From: Nematostella vectensis | Taxonomy: Eukaryota > Cnidaria > Anthozoa > Actiniaria > Edwardsiidae | Assembly (NCBI RefSeq): GCF_932526225.1 | Contig: NC_064042.1 | Coordinates: 1,843,001-1,907,000 of the forward strand | Length of the DNA stretch: 64,000 nt | Reading direction: 5' to 3' | In this document: positions 33,501-47,100 of the stretch, piece after piece | Layout: every line of letters begins with the position of its first letter | How positions within the stretch are numbered: position 1 is the first letter of the stretch | Translations under genes and position numbers: made by a program | Notes under the pieces: generated by a model | The model's database searches: none | Told to the model about the DNA's origin: nothing | What the model saw: the letters and a program-made list of their open reading frames with translations, nothing else

Positions 33501-36334
33501 AGTTTATTTCAACAATAATAGTCAGCCAGGGATACGACATGAAAGAAGCAACGTTTGAATCGTTAATTGAACACAAAAACAGGCCGATATCTAGGATTAA
33601 TCAAAATAAATTATATAGGCATTTTTTTCTGCGAAAAGAAGAATTTTGACCACAACTTAGGTATTTTCCGACGAAATTATCATTTTGGCATTTGCCATTT
33701 GCGCTTACGTTTTTTTAGTAGCTGAGATAGGAAGACTGGCCTCAACAAAGTAGAAGGGTACAGAAAAAATAAAGTAAGCCCCCTTTTTCATAGGTAATAT
33801 TTATAAGGGACAAGGGGAGCAACAAATTGGAGCCCCAATGGGCAAACAGATTTTCACCCCCAACAAACATTTATGGTCTTACCTTTTTAGAGTTGGGGTT
33901 CGTTCAACACGGTGTGTTCAGAAACGTTTTCAACGCAGCTGCCAGCGTCAGATATGTAATAAAGTTCAACGAGGCCAATCGATTGTGCCAAGTATTTGGT
34001 GCACGCTTGGCCACCATCGCACAAGTAGACCAGGCGTGGAAAGTCGGCTTATTTGAGTGCAGGTAGGCAGGGAGGATGAGGGGGAACCTCCCCGGGAAGT
34101 CTGTAAAAGGTCTAAACACGCTGCTAAGGAATAGGAAATCTATAAAGGCACGCTTATAGCACGCAAATTATACACCCCAGGAATGGGACATAGAGCGCAT
34201 GTGTGGCTTTTAGGGGTCTTTCCGGGGCGGGTGGGCCATGGTTATCGTTTGCTGTTTACAACCTGGCTTTTTTGTTTATGATTATGATTTTTTTGTTTAC
34301 AACCTGGCGTTTTTGTTTATGATTATGATTTTCTGTTTTCACTCTGGCGTTGTTGTTGTGATTATAGTTATGGTTGGGTAGCAGAAGGGTTCGCTGCTCT
34401 TCCAAGACGTCTTCCTCTCAGAGACTGCATTACATCAAAGGACCAACATCGTGTTCACAGGGCTCATTATTCCACAACGACAAAGAAGCTCGATGCTTAC
34501 TGCTACAGAGAAACAGGTACATTCAGCATCAAGATTGAAACGAGTGAAGAGCGAGGTGCGCCGAAGATACGCGCAAATTATTTCCAACACTTTGGCTCTT
34601 ACGCGTACTCCCGCTTCTGGCCCAGCCCTGGGTCTCCGAGGATGGAACTCCCCCTTCTGGTCTCCGCGTATCCCTGGGTCTCCGAAGATCCTTTGGCAGG
34701 TCTACGCTTTCTTTTTCCTATTCAAGAGAGCCCTGACACACAGTAAATCTATGTACCTGGCCACTCCCCCTCCCCCCCCCCCCCCCCCCAACTCTTACCA
34801 CCTTCCATTAGCAGGACTGGGGCTACGCGATTGGAATAACCAAAATATCCATTTCACGACTGCAACGAGGAAGGCTGGTACCAAAACAAATACAAGTGCT
34901 ACCGGTATTTCCTTGATAGTCACGTGCGCTGGGAGGAAGCATCACGTGCATGCCACGTGCACGGTGGCGTCATGGGTGTGTTCAACTCTATTGACAAGCT
35001 GGATTTTGTAAGCTACCACGTGCCAACCCTGAACAACAGCATCTCTCGCATATTTGTGGGACTTCGAAAGGTAAGTTAACAAGCTTGTTTTACTTTCGAC
35101 ATTGGTCGTTTCGCCATGAAAGTGCGAAAATTTGTTTTAATTTACACTCATCATTTTCTAAAATAATATTCAATGTATAAAAGATCACAATTGAGTCGTT
35201 TTCATTGATGGATGGACTGAGTGAAATTCAATGTGATTTAAGAGGATGTAATTTACTACTGAGATAAACATCTCATTTGGATAGGTTCAGTGGCCTACGA
35301 AAAATTTTGTTGTTTTATAATTTGTTTTTCGAGACCATAGCATTAAGTAATGCCTCAGCGTTGGAACCAGGCGACTTAACGGCAAGTGCACGCTGGTATG
35401 TCAAAAATGCCTTTGTTAATGGCTGGAATATAGCTGACCAAGACAAAAAAAATAGCATAAGATACACATAACCCGACATGATTTAAAATTTTTTTTTAGA
35501 TTTTGGTTATAGGGTTAAATTGTATGGACTAGGTAAATATCATGTCGGGGACTTTGTAGATATAAGGCAACTTACAATTAGTTGTTCTTGCTTCTTCTGA
35601 TAGGTTCACCACAGAAAATCATAATAGGATATCTGTGGAAGGACATGTTTTACGCATTTTCTTCAAAATCTTACATCTTCTATATATTCTACATGCATTT
35701 TTAGGGGGAAGTTATGAAACTTAAAAGGAAAATGTAGGGTTTATATAACCTAAAATATCACGTGACCTTTTGGATTGCAAATTCAAGCCAGAATAAACAC
35801 AGATATGATTAATGACTGCGCCCGTCACGCCTCAGAAGAACGAAAATAAATTAAAATCTTTAATTGAAATTATAACCCTTTCTGAAAAAAAACTTTCTGG
35901 ATTTATACGTAAGCTCTCTAAAACGCTTTTTGTTGCTGTTATTTTGCCGCTTATCACGCATTAGAATACCACCAATTTAGTCACGTGTTCTCTTTGGGCA
36001 AGTCCCCTATATAATTCGTCAATATTTTAACAAACCCCGAAACGATAAATAAATGCAAATGAATATCCTTCTGCTTGTCAATGTTTTGACAATGAATATC
36101 TTTCTATTATATTTTCTTGTATTTTCTAGTCATATCACTTTGTTTTAACAGACAGGTGGAGTGTGGACGTGGAGTTACAATAATCTCACCCCAGGAGCAC
36201 AGCTATGGGAATCAGACGCACCAGCCTCGCAAGGACCTCTGGGAGCTGTTACCATAGCAACCGGTAGACTCGTTGACGTACCTGACTCTGGAGATCACAA
36301 GCTGCCCTTCGTCTGCGAGAAAAACCTACCTTAG
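30522..36334 (+). CDS. Secreted PAN-EGF-Link-C-type lectin protein, copy A (possible splice defect)
   Basis: Six exons: 30522-30842 (signal peptide and PAN/apple), 32986-33115 (six-Cys EGF, DPCFSNPCLNGGTC), 33891-34062 and 34368-34516 (Link module; Cys in ANRLCQ, FECR, LRDC, DAYC), about 34856-35070 and 36152-36334 (CTLD; CNEEGW, KCYRYF, WEEASRAC, VWTWSYNNL, FVCEKNLP then TAG). Phases close to 389 residues as in copy B. N-terminus MKYFIVSSFFLIFLFFFSC is a strong signal peptide; no later membrane span, so secreted. The usual CTLD calcium/sugar motif (WND) is replaced by VDV, so classical sugar binding is doubtful. Link modules bind hyaluronan in vertebrates. The acceptor before the first CTLD exon is missing about 10 bp including the AG seen in copy B, so this copy may be mis-spliced or a pseudogene. 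Confidence 0.88.
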
Positions 36335-38130
36335 TGTGTCGAGTGTTATCAACCGAATACCTGTGGTAGAGCCTAGTGACTAGGATGGATTTTAGTTATT
36401 ATTGCTGTCAATCATTTGTGTAATTTTCTTTTAAATAATCCATTGATATTGTGTAGACATTAGAATTTAAGAACATCCTTAAGAACATTTTCAGACTTTT
36501 TCAGAAAAAAGAGAGTGGGGAAATTTCCATCACCTGGTCGAATTTCCAGTAGATCAATCAAAATTCGTACGATTACGTATTCTATTTTTGAGGTAACTGC
36601 TCGGGACAAGAGACGGCTATCCCAAGAAACTCATGTAAATATTTTTTTTAATTCGGTAAGCTCTTTCGCACACTATTATAGAAGGGTATATCGGTGAAAG
36701 AAGTCTTGTTCATGTATTCATGTATTCAGCTTGCTTGTCCACTCTACTATGTGCGAGCATGAATTTGCTGGTTGCGCTCCGTCTAGCGTGTGGTAATATA
36801 TATACGAGTGCATATGTTTTTACTGAGAGGTAATTGGCAAAGTCTGAAACTCTAAAAATACATTTTAAAGAATGGTAGATAGATATCTAAATAGAAAAGG
36901 TGCTTGTTGATCCGTTACAGCCGAATTCGGTGTATAGCGATGCCATAAAAGTAGACGATAGAGCGGTCGCCCTATCTTTTAGGGCATTAAATTTAACCAA
37001 CTGCAATAAATAAAATTCTTACGCTTTTGATATTATCCATTAAAGGGTCTCACGGATTTCACAGTGATTTTAGAGCTTAAGGTTAGAAATTGCTTCGACC
37101 ACACCCAATGTGCTATCTTCTAGGGTTGAAAAGTGCCATCCCTTAAGGGGTTTTCGGCTTTTCTGTTCCACCAGTCAGACCATTCTGATTCATGCCCTGT
37201 TGAAACCGTTTTTAAATTTTAAAAACAAAATACAAAATTCAGAGGCATTCCACCGTTTTAGTCGAACAATAAACTCTCTAACTTGTAACCTTTCAAGTTG
37301 GTCCCTACCGTCGTTTCAAGCATTTCCCTATCTAAAAGATATTCCTAGCACGTATAGTTTTATTATATTCAAAGAAGGAATTTTAAAGGCAAACAAGAGA
37401 CAACGCAGGGGTCCAAACAATTTACAGATGCATGATTCAATCCCTCGGCATCCCAGGTAGATGTCTCGGGCGTCCATAAGGAAGTATCGTCACCAACAGA
37501 AACGATAATGCTAGTCGTGTGAACGATTTTACCGCAGCTTTCCACATAAGTAATCATATCTTCGATTCGTCATCAGCTCCCGTGTCTATTGTACCACAAC
37601 CGCTTGACCTTGCGCACTTGCTCAACATTTAAAAAAAAAATCTGCTTGTTTTTCTTTTACCCAAAATTTGCCCCTCCATTCAATACATACTGTAGCCCGG
37701 TAGATGGTGTTTAGGTATCAATCCAATGTGGGCATACATTTTTCGTGATTTTCAGAATTTGGGATCCCTGTGGTTTTTAATACAAGCCTTGTAAGGGGAT
37801 ATCCGATGCGGTTATTTTCGGAATGTTTGCGTACTCCGATTTTTTTTAGACTTTTGTTATGTTATAAAGGTGATCTAATTAATACAAAAACGTTGAAAAC
37901 CCTTGCAATTAGTTCGATCTTCAACCGTAGATTGATTGGAGGGGCATGTGCCCCCAGTGCCCCACCCCCTGCTGGTCCTGAATAGCTATCCAGTGTGACA
38001 CGATTGTTGTGTCACTGTCGTTCACTCTCACAACCGTTCTGTTCTCTGATTGCTTAGTTGCGTATTTCGTTTTGACTCGACGACGCCCTTTGGAGAGAAA
38101 CCACACTAAAGGATGCAACAGCGCTAAAGG
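36335..38130. other. Intergenic between copies A and B
   Basis: 36335-36720 is the 3' flank of copy A and is matched, inverted, by the 3' flank of copy C (about 54620-55151). About 37170-37450 is a dispersed segment repeated inverted at about 53215-53500 (phrases such as ttagtcgaacaataa and aaacaagagacaac). From about 37450 the sequence is the duplicated upstream region shared with copy A. Confidence 0.6.
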
Positions 38131-41100
38131 ATGAAAGATTTTATTGTATCAGTCTTTTTTCTTATTTTCCTGTTCTTCTTTTCATGTTTTTCTAATTCTG
38201 AGTTTACTTACTTCAATTTCATGGACATTCCCGCTCATGCTTTGGTGGGTTATGTCGTGGAGGTGTTCAACACGAGTGACTCTCCCAGCTGCCAAGCAAA
38301 GTGTTTCGATGTGAACTCTTGTGTGTCGGTAAATTTCGGAAGAAGAAGCGCGAATGATTCTCAGTTCACTTGTGAAGTTAACAACTCTACACATTTGCTG
38401 CAACCACTTGGCCTGAGACGAAGGCCAGGATTCACTTACTTTGGTGTGGCGGTAAGTACTGACGGAAGTTAATTTCGTGTAAATTCTTAACTTTTCAATA
38501 TATTATTTTCGATATTTTTAGAGCCGCGAATTCAATTTACAATCTCAAAAAACATTGATTGTTTTGGTTGTTTGTTTAAATATTGTTTTTTCCTTAAGAT
38601 GTCACGTATATTAAATTTTCGTGCTTTTGATGTTTTTTTCTTATTCGCACAGCCTAATAAAATCAAATAATTCTAAGGATAGTTAAGGATATCTTTGGTG
38701 CCAGTTGTAAAACGCCGAATAGTAGTACAAAAATGCATGCCTTAAACAGTTTTTGTTATTTTCCTTATAATAAAAATACTTCCATTTTTTTTTATGGAAC
38801 TAAAAGTAATAAATAATTGATTGTCAAAATTATTTTGACAAAATTGTCAAGAAAGACCACCTTTTTCCCATTGTGTAGACACTATTATGCATATATCTGC
38901 AAATGTCGCACACGTAAATAGTGTAAATAGATATTTTTCATAGAAAGTGCGAGCGAAATATTTTTATTCACAAGTTGCGCAGCATCAAAAAACGAACGAG
39001 TGAGTGCAGCGAACGAGTGAGTCTTTTTGGTGCAAAACAACGAGTGAATAATAAAAGTTCAAGCACTTTTCATGGTGTAATGTTTTTATGTTATACATAC
39101 TGAGTTTTTTTTTCTGCCGCAAATTCAGCCTAAACCAGGAAGCCATTTGAGTGCAAAAGCAGGAAACACACTTTATTTGAAAAAAAAAAAATACTTTAAA
39201 CAGCATAAAAATGACGTGAATACTATTTGTTTTACTTAAAAAGACATTTAAAGGTCATAGAATTCATGAACCCGAATACATTTTCTTGCGTCGTACACTA
39301 AACTCTTGATTTTGCCGATAAACACGCCGACATGTTTGACAAAAAAATTTTCTTGGGAGTAAAAACTTTTTCACTAATTACGAAAATTAGATACCTAAAC
39401 AGAATGTTCAATATTTCAATACATGGTTGGGAATGTTTCGTTGAAAAATATGTTAGTATAAGAAAATCAGTCTCCGTCAAAACTGGAGAGGACGCAGAGT
39501 CTTTTCCACAAGCGGGCTTGAAGAGAAGTAGAGATGCCAGGGGTTTTTAATTTGGTTTGTTCCCTTTTCCTTGTCTTTTTAAACTGTTTCTGTTAATACT
39601 GCAGTGTTTTTCGTGTTTCAAACGCTAGATCCTTGATGATACTTGCTTGGTATTTCTTTTCTCTTAAGAAACCGCCCAGAGCTGTATCATAACTCTCACC
39701 GGTGTCGGCTCGTAGTCCTTTACCTCCTTCGCACAGTTTGCATGAATTCACTAAGCAACTTGTCGAGCTCGACAGGCGGTAGTTTGTTCGACATTTCTAG
39801 ACTCTTCCTTCTTTTACTTTAAACAGCATAGAAATGACGCGAATACTAGACTCTTCCTTCTTTTGTTCTTTGACTTTAAACATCATAGAAATGATGCGAA
39901 TTTTCACTTACTTAAAAATCATTTAAAGGTCATAGAATTCATGAACCCTATAATGTTGATGTATCATCACCCGAATATCATCTAATGTATAGATTTAGGC
40001 ACTGCCTAAAAGCGGAGCCAGCTCTTTTACAATATTTTCTTATGGAGAATCATTGGGCAGTTTAGGGGTGTGACCCCCCTGATTAATTTTGAGAATAAAA
40101 AAATATTCATGATAACAACATTTCACCTATGTATGCTTGATATATCTTTTCCACCCACTTTACATACATAAAACCTGTTTTAAATGCATTGTCCAGGCTT
40201 TATTTTATTAACTATTTCCCTTACCAACAATCAAATGCTTGACCTCCTCCCAGCAATCCACTTCTTTTGTAGCACATCCAAAAATATTGGTGATAGTAGT
40301 AGTATTTATAATGCCAAGGATATCATCTACCAATAGCACAATAGGAGGTTGTGAGCCCTAAGTGTGTACCTGCATATGATGTAGACAACTGATACTGAAC
40401 ATAAATATTCCGTTTACATTTCTACAATAAAATAATCAGGATATAATAAGGATAATGTATTAAAATATTTGCATTCACAAAGATTTTTGGTTGCATTTTA
40501 TATTAATGATAGTACTTGAACTTAGTAAAAGTGTTAAAAAGGGACTAAAATTTTTTCATTAAAAAAGTAAAAAAATATTTTTTTTTATTTATATCTGCTG
40601 AGGTCTCTATTGATCTTCAAAGCTTTACTGCCTTTTTCGAATGAATTAATCCAGAGAAGTGATTAATCTCAAGAAATATATAAAACTCGGAAACCTCGCA
40701 AGAACAAGCGATTTTATTGGTTGAGAAACTCGAGATAAAATGCTATATACACCTCCTAGGAGGTGGATATTTTCATGCCCCGAAATAAAGCAAAATGGCG
40801 GGTGTAACAGCCGATTTGCGAGTTTTCCGAAAAGAAAATTGCTCTGCTTGTTTTGATGAATAAGTTATTGCGACGTGCTCTGCTTGTTTTGATGAATAAG
40901 TTATTGCGACGTGCTCTGCTGGTTTTGATGAATAAGTTATTGCGACGTGCTCTGCTTGTTTTGATGAATAAGTTATTGCGACGTGCTCTGCTTGTTTTGA
41001 TGAATAAGTTATTGCGAGGTGCTCTGCTTGTTTTGATGAATAAGTTATTGCGACGTGCTCTGCTTGTTTTGATGAATAAGTTATTGCAACGTGCTCTGCT

Positions 41101-44100
41101 TGTTTTGATGAATAAGTTATTGCGACGTGCTCTGCTTGTTTTGATGAATAAGTTATTGCGACGTGCTCTGCTTGTTAAGTTATTGCGACGTGCTCTGCTT
41201 GTTTTGATTAATAAGTTATTGCGACGTGCTCTGCTTGTTTTGATAAATAAGTTATTGCGACGTGCTCTGCTTGTTTTGATGAATGTTTTGATGAATAAGT
41301 TATTGCGAGGTGCTCTGCTTGTTTTGATGAATAAGTTATTGCGACGTGCTCTGCTTGTTTTGATGAATAAGTTATTGCGAGGTGCTCTGCTTGTTTTGAT
41401 GAATAAGTTATTGCGACGTGCTCTGCTTGTTTTGATGAATAAGTTATTGCGAGGTGCTCTGCTTGTTTTGATGAATAAGTTATTGCGACGTGCTCTGCTT
41501 GTTTTGATGAATAAGTTATTGCGAGGTGCTCTGCTTGTTTTGATGAATAAGTTATTGCGACGTGCTCTGCTTGTTTTGATGAATAAGTTATTGCGACGTG
41601 CTCTGCTTGTTTTGATGAATAAGTTATTGCGACGTGGGCTTTCGCGTGGACTGTGGGCTGTAGTAGACTAGACTGTGGACTGTGGACACAGACGAGAGAG
41701 ACTGGGAAATCTAAGCTTAGGGAACGGTCATTCATTACTCAGGTGGGGGGTGGGTCGGCAAATATGTAGGGGGGGAGGGCTTCGTTTTTTGGGCGCCGAT
41801 TTGGGGGGGTCACATTTTGGGGGCTGTCATTAAAGGGGGCGTCACATTTTTTGGGGCGTCGAATTTAAGTCTGGTTTCAATATAATGAGTAAGAGAGTCA
41901 AATGTTCCTGGTTCAAATGAAAATTTTATTTGGTTCACAATGTTTCCTACTATTGTATATGTAGTTCCAAATTGTTCAGGTACCAATTTTGTCTTTATAT
42001 AGATATAAATTTTGAGAATGTCTCTCACAGACAAAGTTGCCCGTTCTAATCAGTTAAACCAAACAATACTTTAAAATATTGTGAAACCTGGACTCAAATG
42101 TCTTTGTAAACGTCGTCGACAACGTAGTCGTTTTCTAGCGACACCGGTATTAGTTGTATATCTCTGTGTCACTCTTAAACTTGGGCTTGGATTTGAGGGT
42201 GGGGGGGGGGGGGGGGTCAAAATGTTTGAGCCCAGGACTTTGCAAAATTGCCCACCAATCGGAAATTAATGACTAACATCGTTGTTCTCAACTTGAAAAA
42301 GATCGTATATATTGAGATCGGGTAATGGGTTTTTAGCGTTGGACATTGTAAACAAACTCTGAGGAAGCACATGTTAGTTCACAAGCATGAATGAGTTAGC
42401 TCCTTTAATTTTTACAAGAACGTCTCATTTTCAGTTGAGGATGAGCCGTTCTTATTTTTGGGAGATTTCAAGGCGGAATATATTCTTAACGATGTTCTTA
42501 AATTTTAGTGTATATAAGGATATAATATCCAATTATTATTAGGAAGAGAATTACACAAATGATCAATAGAATTAATAAGGTTATTGCTACTATGAGCAAA
42601 ATTTGATTCTGCATTTTAGAACGCATCAGGACAAAAAAAAAAGAAAAATTTGTGTGCTATCTTAGCCTCGGCATGTTCTTAGCATAAATTTGGTGAAATC
42701 CCAGGCTGGACGTTCTTATAAAAAAGAGTGTTATCGAAGTGTTTGCTGTGCTATTTAATTAGTATATTAGTATTGACGAAGCTGCGATTCAAGTCTCAAT
42801 ATTAGGACTGTTTTTAAAAACACAATTCTATTCTGCATTTGAAAAATTAGAACGAATCACAAAACAATTAACAAAACAAGATTCTTAGCCTCAGTATGTT
42901 CTGAGTAAGTTATATTTTTCAAATTTAAACCCCCGGCTGATTTTCTTATAAAAAGGTTCTTATGAAAAAAAGAGTGTATTGATAGTAAACATTAAAAATT
43001 GAGAGAAAAGGATCATTCAATATTCTGATTACACGTGGTGCATATTTTTGCCATTCCAGGATCCCTGTTTCTCAAATCCTTGTCTGAACGGAGGCACGTG
43101 TACCGCTGACCAGTCCAACTGGACGTATTGCTGTAGCTGTGGAGTGTCTTTCTCGGCAGCCCCATATTTGGATGATCACTGTGGCACAGGTAGTTTATCG
43201 AAGCAGTCGAACTAGTACACTAAATGACAAGCTGGGTAAATCGCTATGTTTTCTTTTTTGAGAGCGGGACGTACCAAGGTACCTAAGGTGGGAGAGTGAT
43301 GAAAAGTAGTTTGAAGGGCTGGCTTTAGATTACTTTGAGAAAATACAAAGTGGGTAGAGCGATTGGAAATAATATTTTAAGTTTAAATAGCTTATTGGTG
43401 GAGTTTTACACTAATTTAGCAGCCAGTAGCCATCAGAAAATCGAGGTCAATCAATTTGGGCTTCCTGTGGAACAAGCTGCCGCCATCTTGTAAACGAATT
43501 CTCCGTCCCCTCCCCCCATCGTCAATTAGTAGTTATGCGTTGGCTCTCAGCTTAGATGTGGACGGTGTCTAAGATTTGGGCTGCCTTTGGCAGTCAGCGA
43601 TACATAGCGGCAAGGATTTTTCACACGTGCCCCTGTGTTAACGATAAAATGTTGAAAGCTTCTTCCATTTATTCTGCGAATACAATGACGAAAACAAAGA
43701 ATAATTTGGTAAGTATGAAAACTTATTATCCGATGTTTAAATATTTTTGCTTATTATTTCGAAGTTTGTCAATGGATGATAAAAAAAACTAAAAAGAATA
43801 AGCGATGAACTTGAAGCGGATAATCAAACTAGCCCCTAAAATAGCCCAAACCCAATCGCCGCCTGATGTAAAGGCTTTGTTTACAAATACAGCTGTGCGA
43901 AATAACCTTTTATGCTTTTCTCTCTCGCAATTAAAAGGTAACATGCTGCTTTTCCTGAAGCTAGTTTACTGGGCCCAACCCCCATCAATGTAGACCACAC
44001 CATTGTATGGACTTAATTGGCTATGGGCCACGCCCAAAGCCGTATTTAATATAATTCTTGTTTCACTTTATATTTACAATATTTTTCAATTATCTTAGCC

Positions 44101-47100
44101 CAGTAGAGGTGAGGGCAACAAAACGCCAAAAGCATCACAAACATGATGCTAGCCCCACCCAAAGGAAAAACAGCACATACTTAGGAAAAACAACCTGACT
44201 GTTAACTATAATCCAGAAGAACTTGTAAAATAGTCTTCCGTACTGTATAAAATGAGTTTATTTCAACACTAATAGTCAGCCAGGGATACGACATGAAAGA
44301 AGCAACGTTTGAATCGTTAATTAAACACAAAAACAGGCTGATAACTAGGATTAATCAATGATATAGGCATTTTTCCTGCGAAAAGAAGAATTATGACCAC
44401 AACTTAGGTATTTTCCGATGAAATAATCATTTTGGCATTTGCCATTTGCGATAACGCGTCTTTTTAGTAGCTGAGATAGGAAGACTGGCGTCAACAAAGT
44501 AGAACCTTTTTTTACAGCCAACCAGGCTACATAAAAAGTGATAGTGGAGTAAGCCCCCTTATTCATATTCTCAGGGAATATTCATAAGAGACAAGGGGAG
44601 CAAAAATTTTGAACCCCAATGGGCAAACCTTTGAAGATATAACCAAACAGATTTTCACCCCAACAAAAATTTATGGTCTTACCTTCTTTTAGAGTTGGGG
44701 TTCGTTCAACACGGTGTGTTCAGAAACGTTTTCAACGCAGCTGCCAGCGTCAGATATGTAATAAAATTCAACGAGGCCAATCGCTTGTGCCAAGTATTTG
44801 GTGCACGCTTGGCCACCATTGCACAAGTGGACCAGGCGTGGAAATTCGGCTTATTTGAGTGCAGGTAGGCAGGGAGGGTAAGGGGGAACCTCCCCGGGAA
44901 GTCTGTAAAAAGTCACATATATCGTCGAGAAAATAAATTTTAACCTTAAGCGATAGCAGCATTAACCCTAAGTCGTCTTTTGTTGCGTCTATATAAATTT
45001 GGTCGTCGTATAGAAACAAATCAACAAGCTGCTAAAGAATAGGAAATCTATAGAGGGCAAATTATACACCCCATTAATGGGGACATCAAGCATAAGTGGC
45101 TTTTAAGGGTTTTTTCCGGGGCGAGTTAGCCATCTTGATCGTTTGCTGTTAACACCCAGGAGTTGTTGTTGTTTATAGGTATGGCTGGGTAGCAGAAGGG
45201 TTCGCTGCTCTTCCAATACGTCTTCCTCTCAGAGGATGCATGACAGTTATGAAACAAAGTCTTGTTCACAGAAGCTATTATTCCACAACGACAGCTAAGC
45301 TCGATGCTTACTGCTACAAAGAAACAGGTAAATTCAGAATCAAGATTGAAACGGGTGAAGAGCGATTTAATATTTTGAAAATCTTGATAGTCGGAATACT
45401 GGCGCGAGGAGGTGCGCTGAAGCCCCGCGCAAATTATTTCCCATCCTTTGGCTCTTACGCGTACTCCCGCTTTTGGCCCCGCCCTGGGTCCTCGAGGATT
45501 GGACTCCCGCTTCCGGTCTCCGTGTATCCCTAGGTCCCTGAGAATGGGACTCTCTCTTCTGGTCTCCGTGTATCCCTGGGTCCCCCAGGATTGGACTCCC
45601 GCTTCCGGTCTCCGTGTATCCCTAGGTCCCTGAGAATAAGACTACCTCTTCTGGTCTCCTTGTATCCCTGGGTCCCCGGAGATCCTTTGGCCGGTCTACG
45701 CTTTTAAGAGTGCCCTGACGCACACTAAATCTATGTACCTGGACACTCCCCCCTCCTAAACCTTACCACCTTCCAATAGCAAGACTGGCTATGCGATAAG
45801 AATAACCAAAATATCCATTTTACGTCTCTAGATAACTGCAACGAGGAAGGCTGGCACCAAAACAAATACAAGTGCTACCGGTTTTTCCTTGATAGTCACG
45901 TGCGCTGGGAGGAAGCATCACGTGCATGTCACGTGCACGGTGGCGTCATGGGTGTGTTCAACTCTATTGAAAAGCTGGATTTTGTACGCTACCACGTGCC
46001 AACCCTGAACAACAGCACCTCTCGCATATTTGTGGGGCTTCGAAAGGTAAGTTAACAAGCTTGTTTTACTTTCGACATTGGTCGTTTCGCGATGAGTGCC
46101 TTAGAAACGTCTGGTTCCGTTCTGGGGTTTATCGAGGTCACTCAAGAATAACCGGATCCAATAAATGCACAGGTTCACCGAGCTAGATGATCTGTGAGTT
46201 GTAGTTTATGACTCGCGTGACAGCACTGTTTTCTTTTTTTTTATTTAAAACACTCATCATTTTCTTCAATAATATTCAATGTATTAAAGATCACAATTGA
46301 GTCGTTTTCATTGATGGATGGACTGAGATTAACTGTGATTTAAGAGGATGTAATTCAATACTGAGATAAGCATCTCATTTGGCCTACGAAAAATTTCTTT
46401 GTATTTCAAGTGACCATTAAGCATTAAGTAATGCCTCCGCGTAGGAACCAGGCAACTTAACGGCAAGTGCACGCTGGTATGTCAAAAGTGCCTTTGTTAA
46501 TGGCTGGAATATGGTTGGCCAAGACAAAAAAATCAAGCATAAGATACAGATAACACGACATGATTTAAAACATTTTTTAAGATTTGCTTATGGTGTTAAT
46601 TTGTATGTACACTTTTAAGGTAAATATCATGTGGGGGACTTTATAGATATAAGGCAACTTACAGTTAGTTGTTCTTGCTTCTTCTGATAGGTTCACCACA
46701 GAAAATCAAAATGGGATATCTGTGGAAGGACATGTTTTACGCATTTTCTTCAAAATCTTATATCTTCTACATATTCTACATGCATTTTTAGGGGGAAGTT
46801 ATGTTACTTAAAAGGAAAATGCATGGTTTATTTAACCTAAAATATCACGTGATCTTTTGGATTGCAAATTCAATCCAGAATAAACACAGATATGATTGAT
46901 GACTGCGCCCGTCACGCCAGAGGAGAACGAAAATTAATTAAAATCTTTAAGTGAAATTGTAACCATTTTTTGAAAAATAAAAATCTTCCGGCTTTATTCG
47001 TAAGCTCTCTAAATACGCTTTTTGTTGCTGTTATTTTGCCGCTAATCGCGCGTTAGAATACCACCAAATAAGTCACGTGTTCTCTTTGCGCAAGTCCCCT

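Noticed and set aside
34451-35011. 186-codon plus-strand ORF over Link exon 2, intron 4 and the lectin exon of copy A
   Set aside because: It runs in a frame other than the conserved Link and CTLD frames and reads through splice sites; no similarity of its own.
40853-41671. 272-codon plus-strand ORF of a 12-residue repeat and a minus-strand counterpart
   Set aside because: The 36-bp unit is a multiple of three, so both strands stay open automatically. It lies in an intron and is absent from the paralogue.
43805-43993. Second short ORF in the copy B intron 2 insertion
   Set aside because: No splice link to the first-exon-like ORF and no recognisable product.
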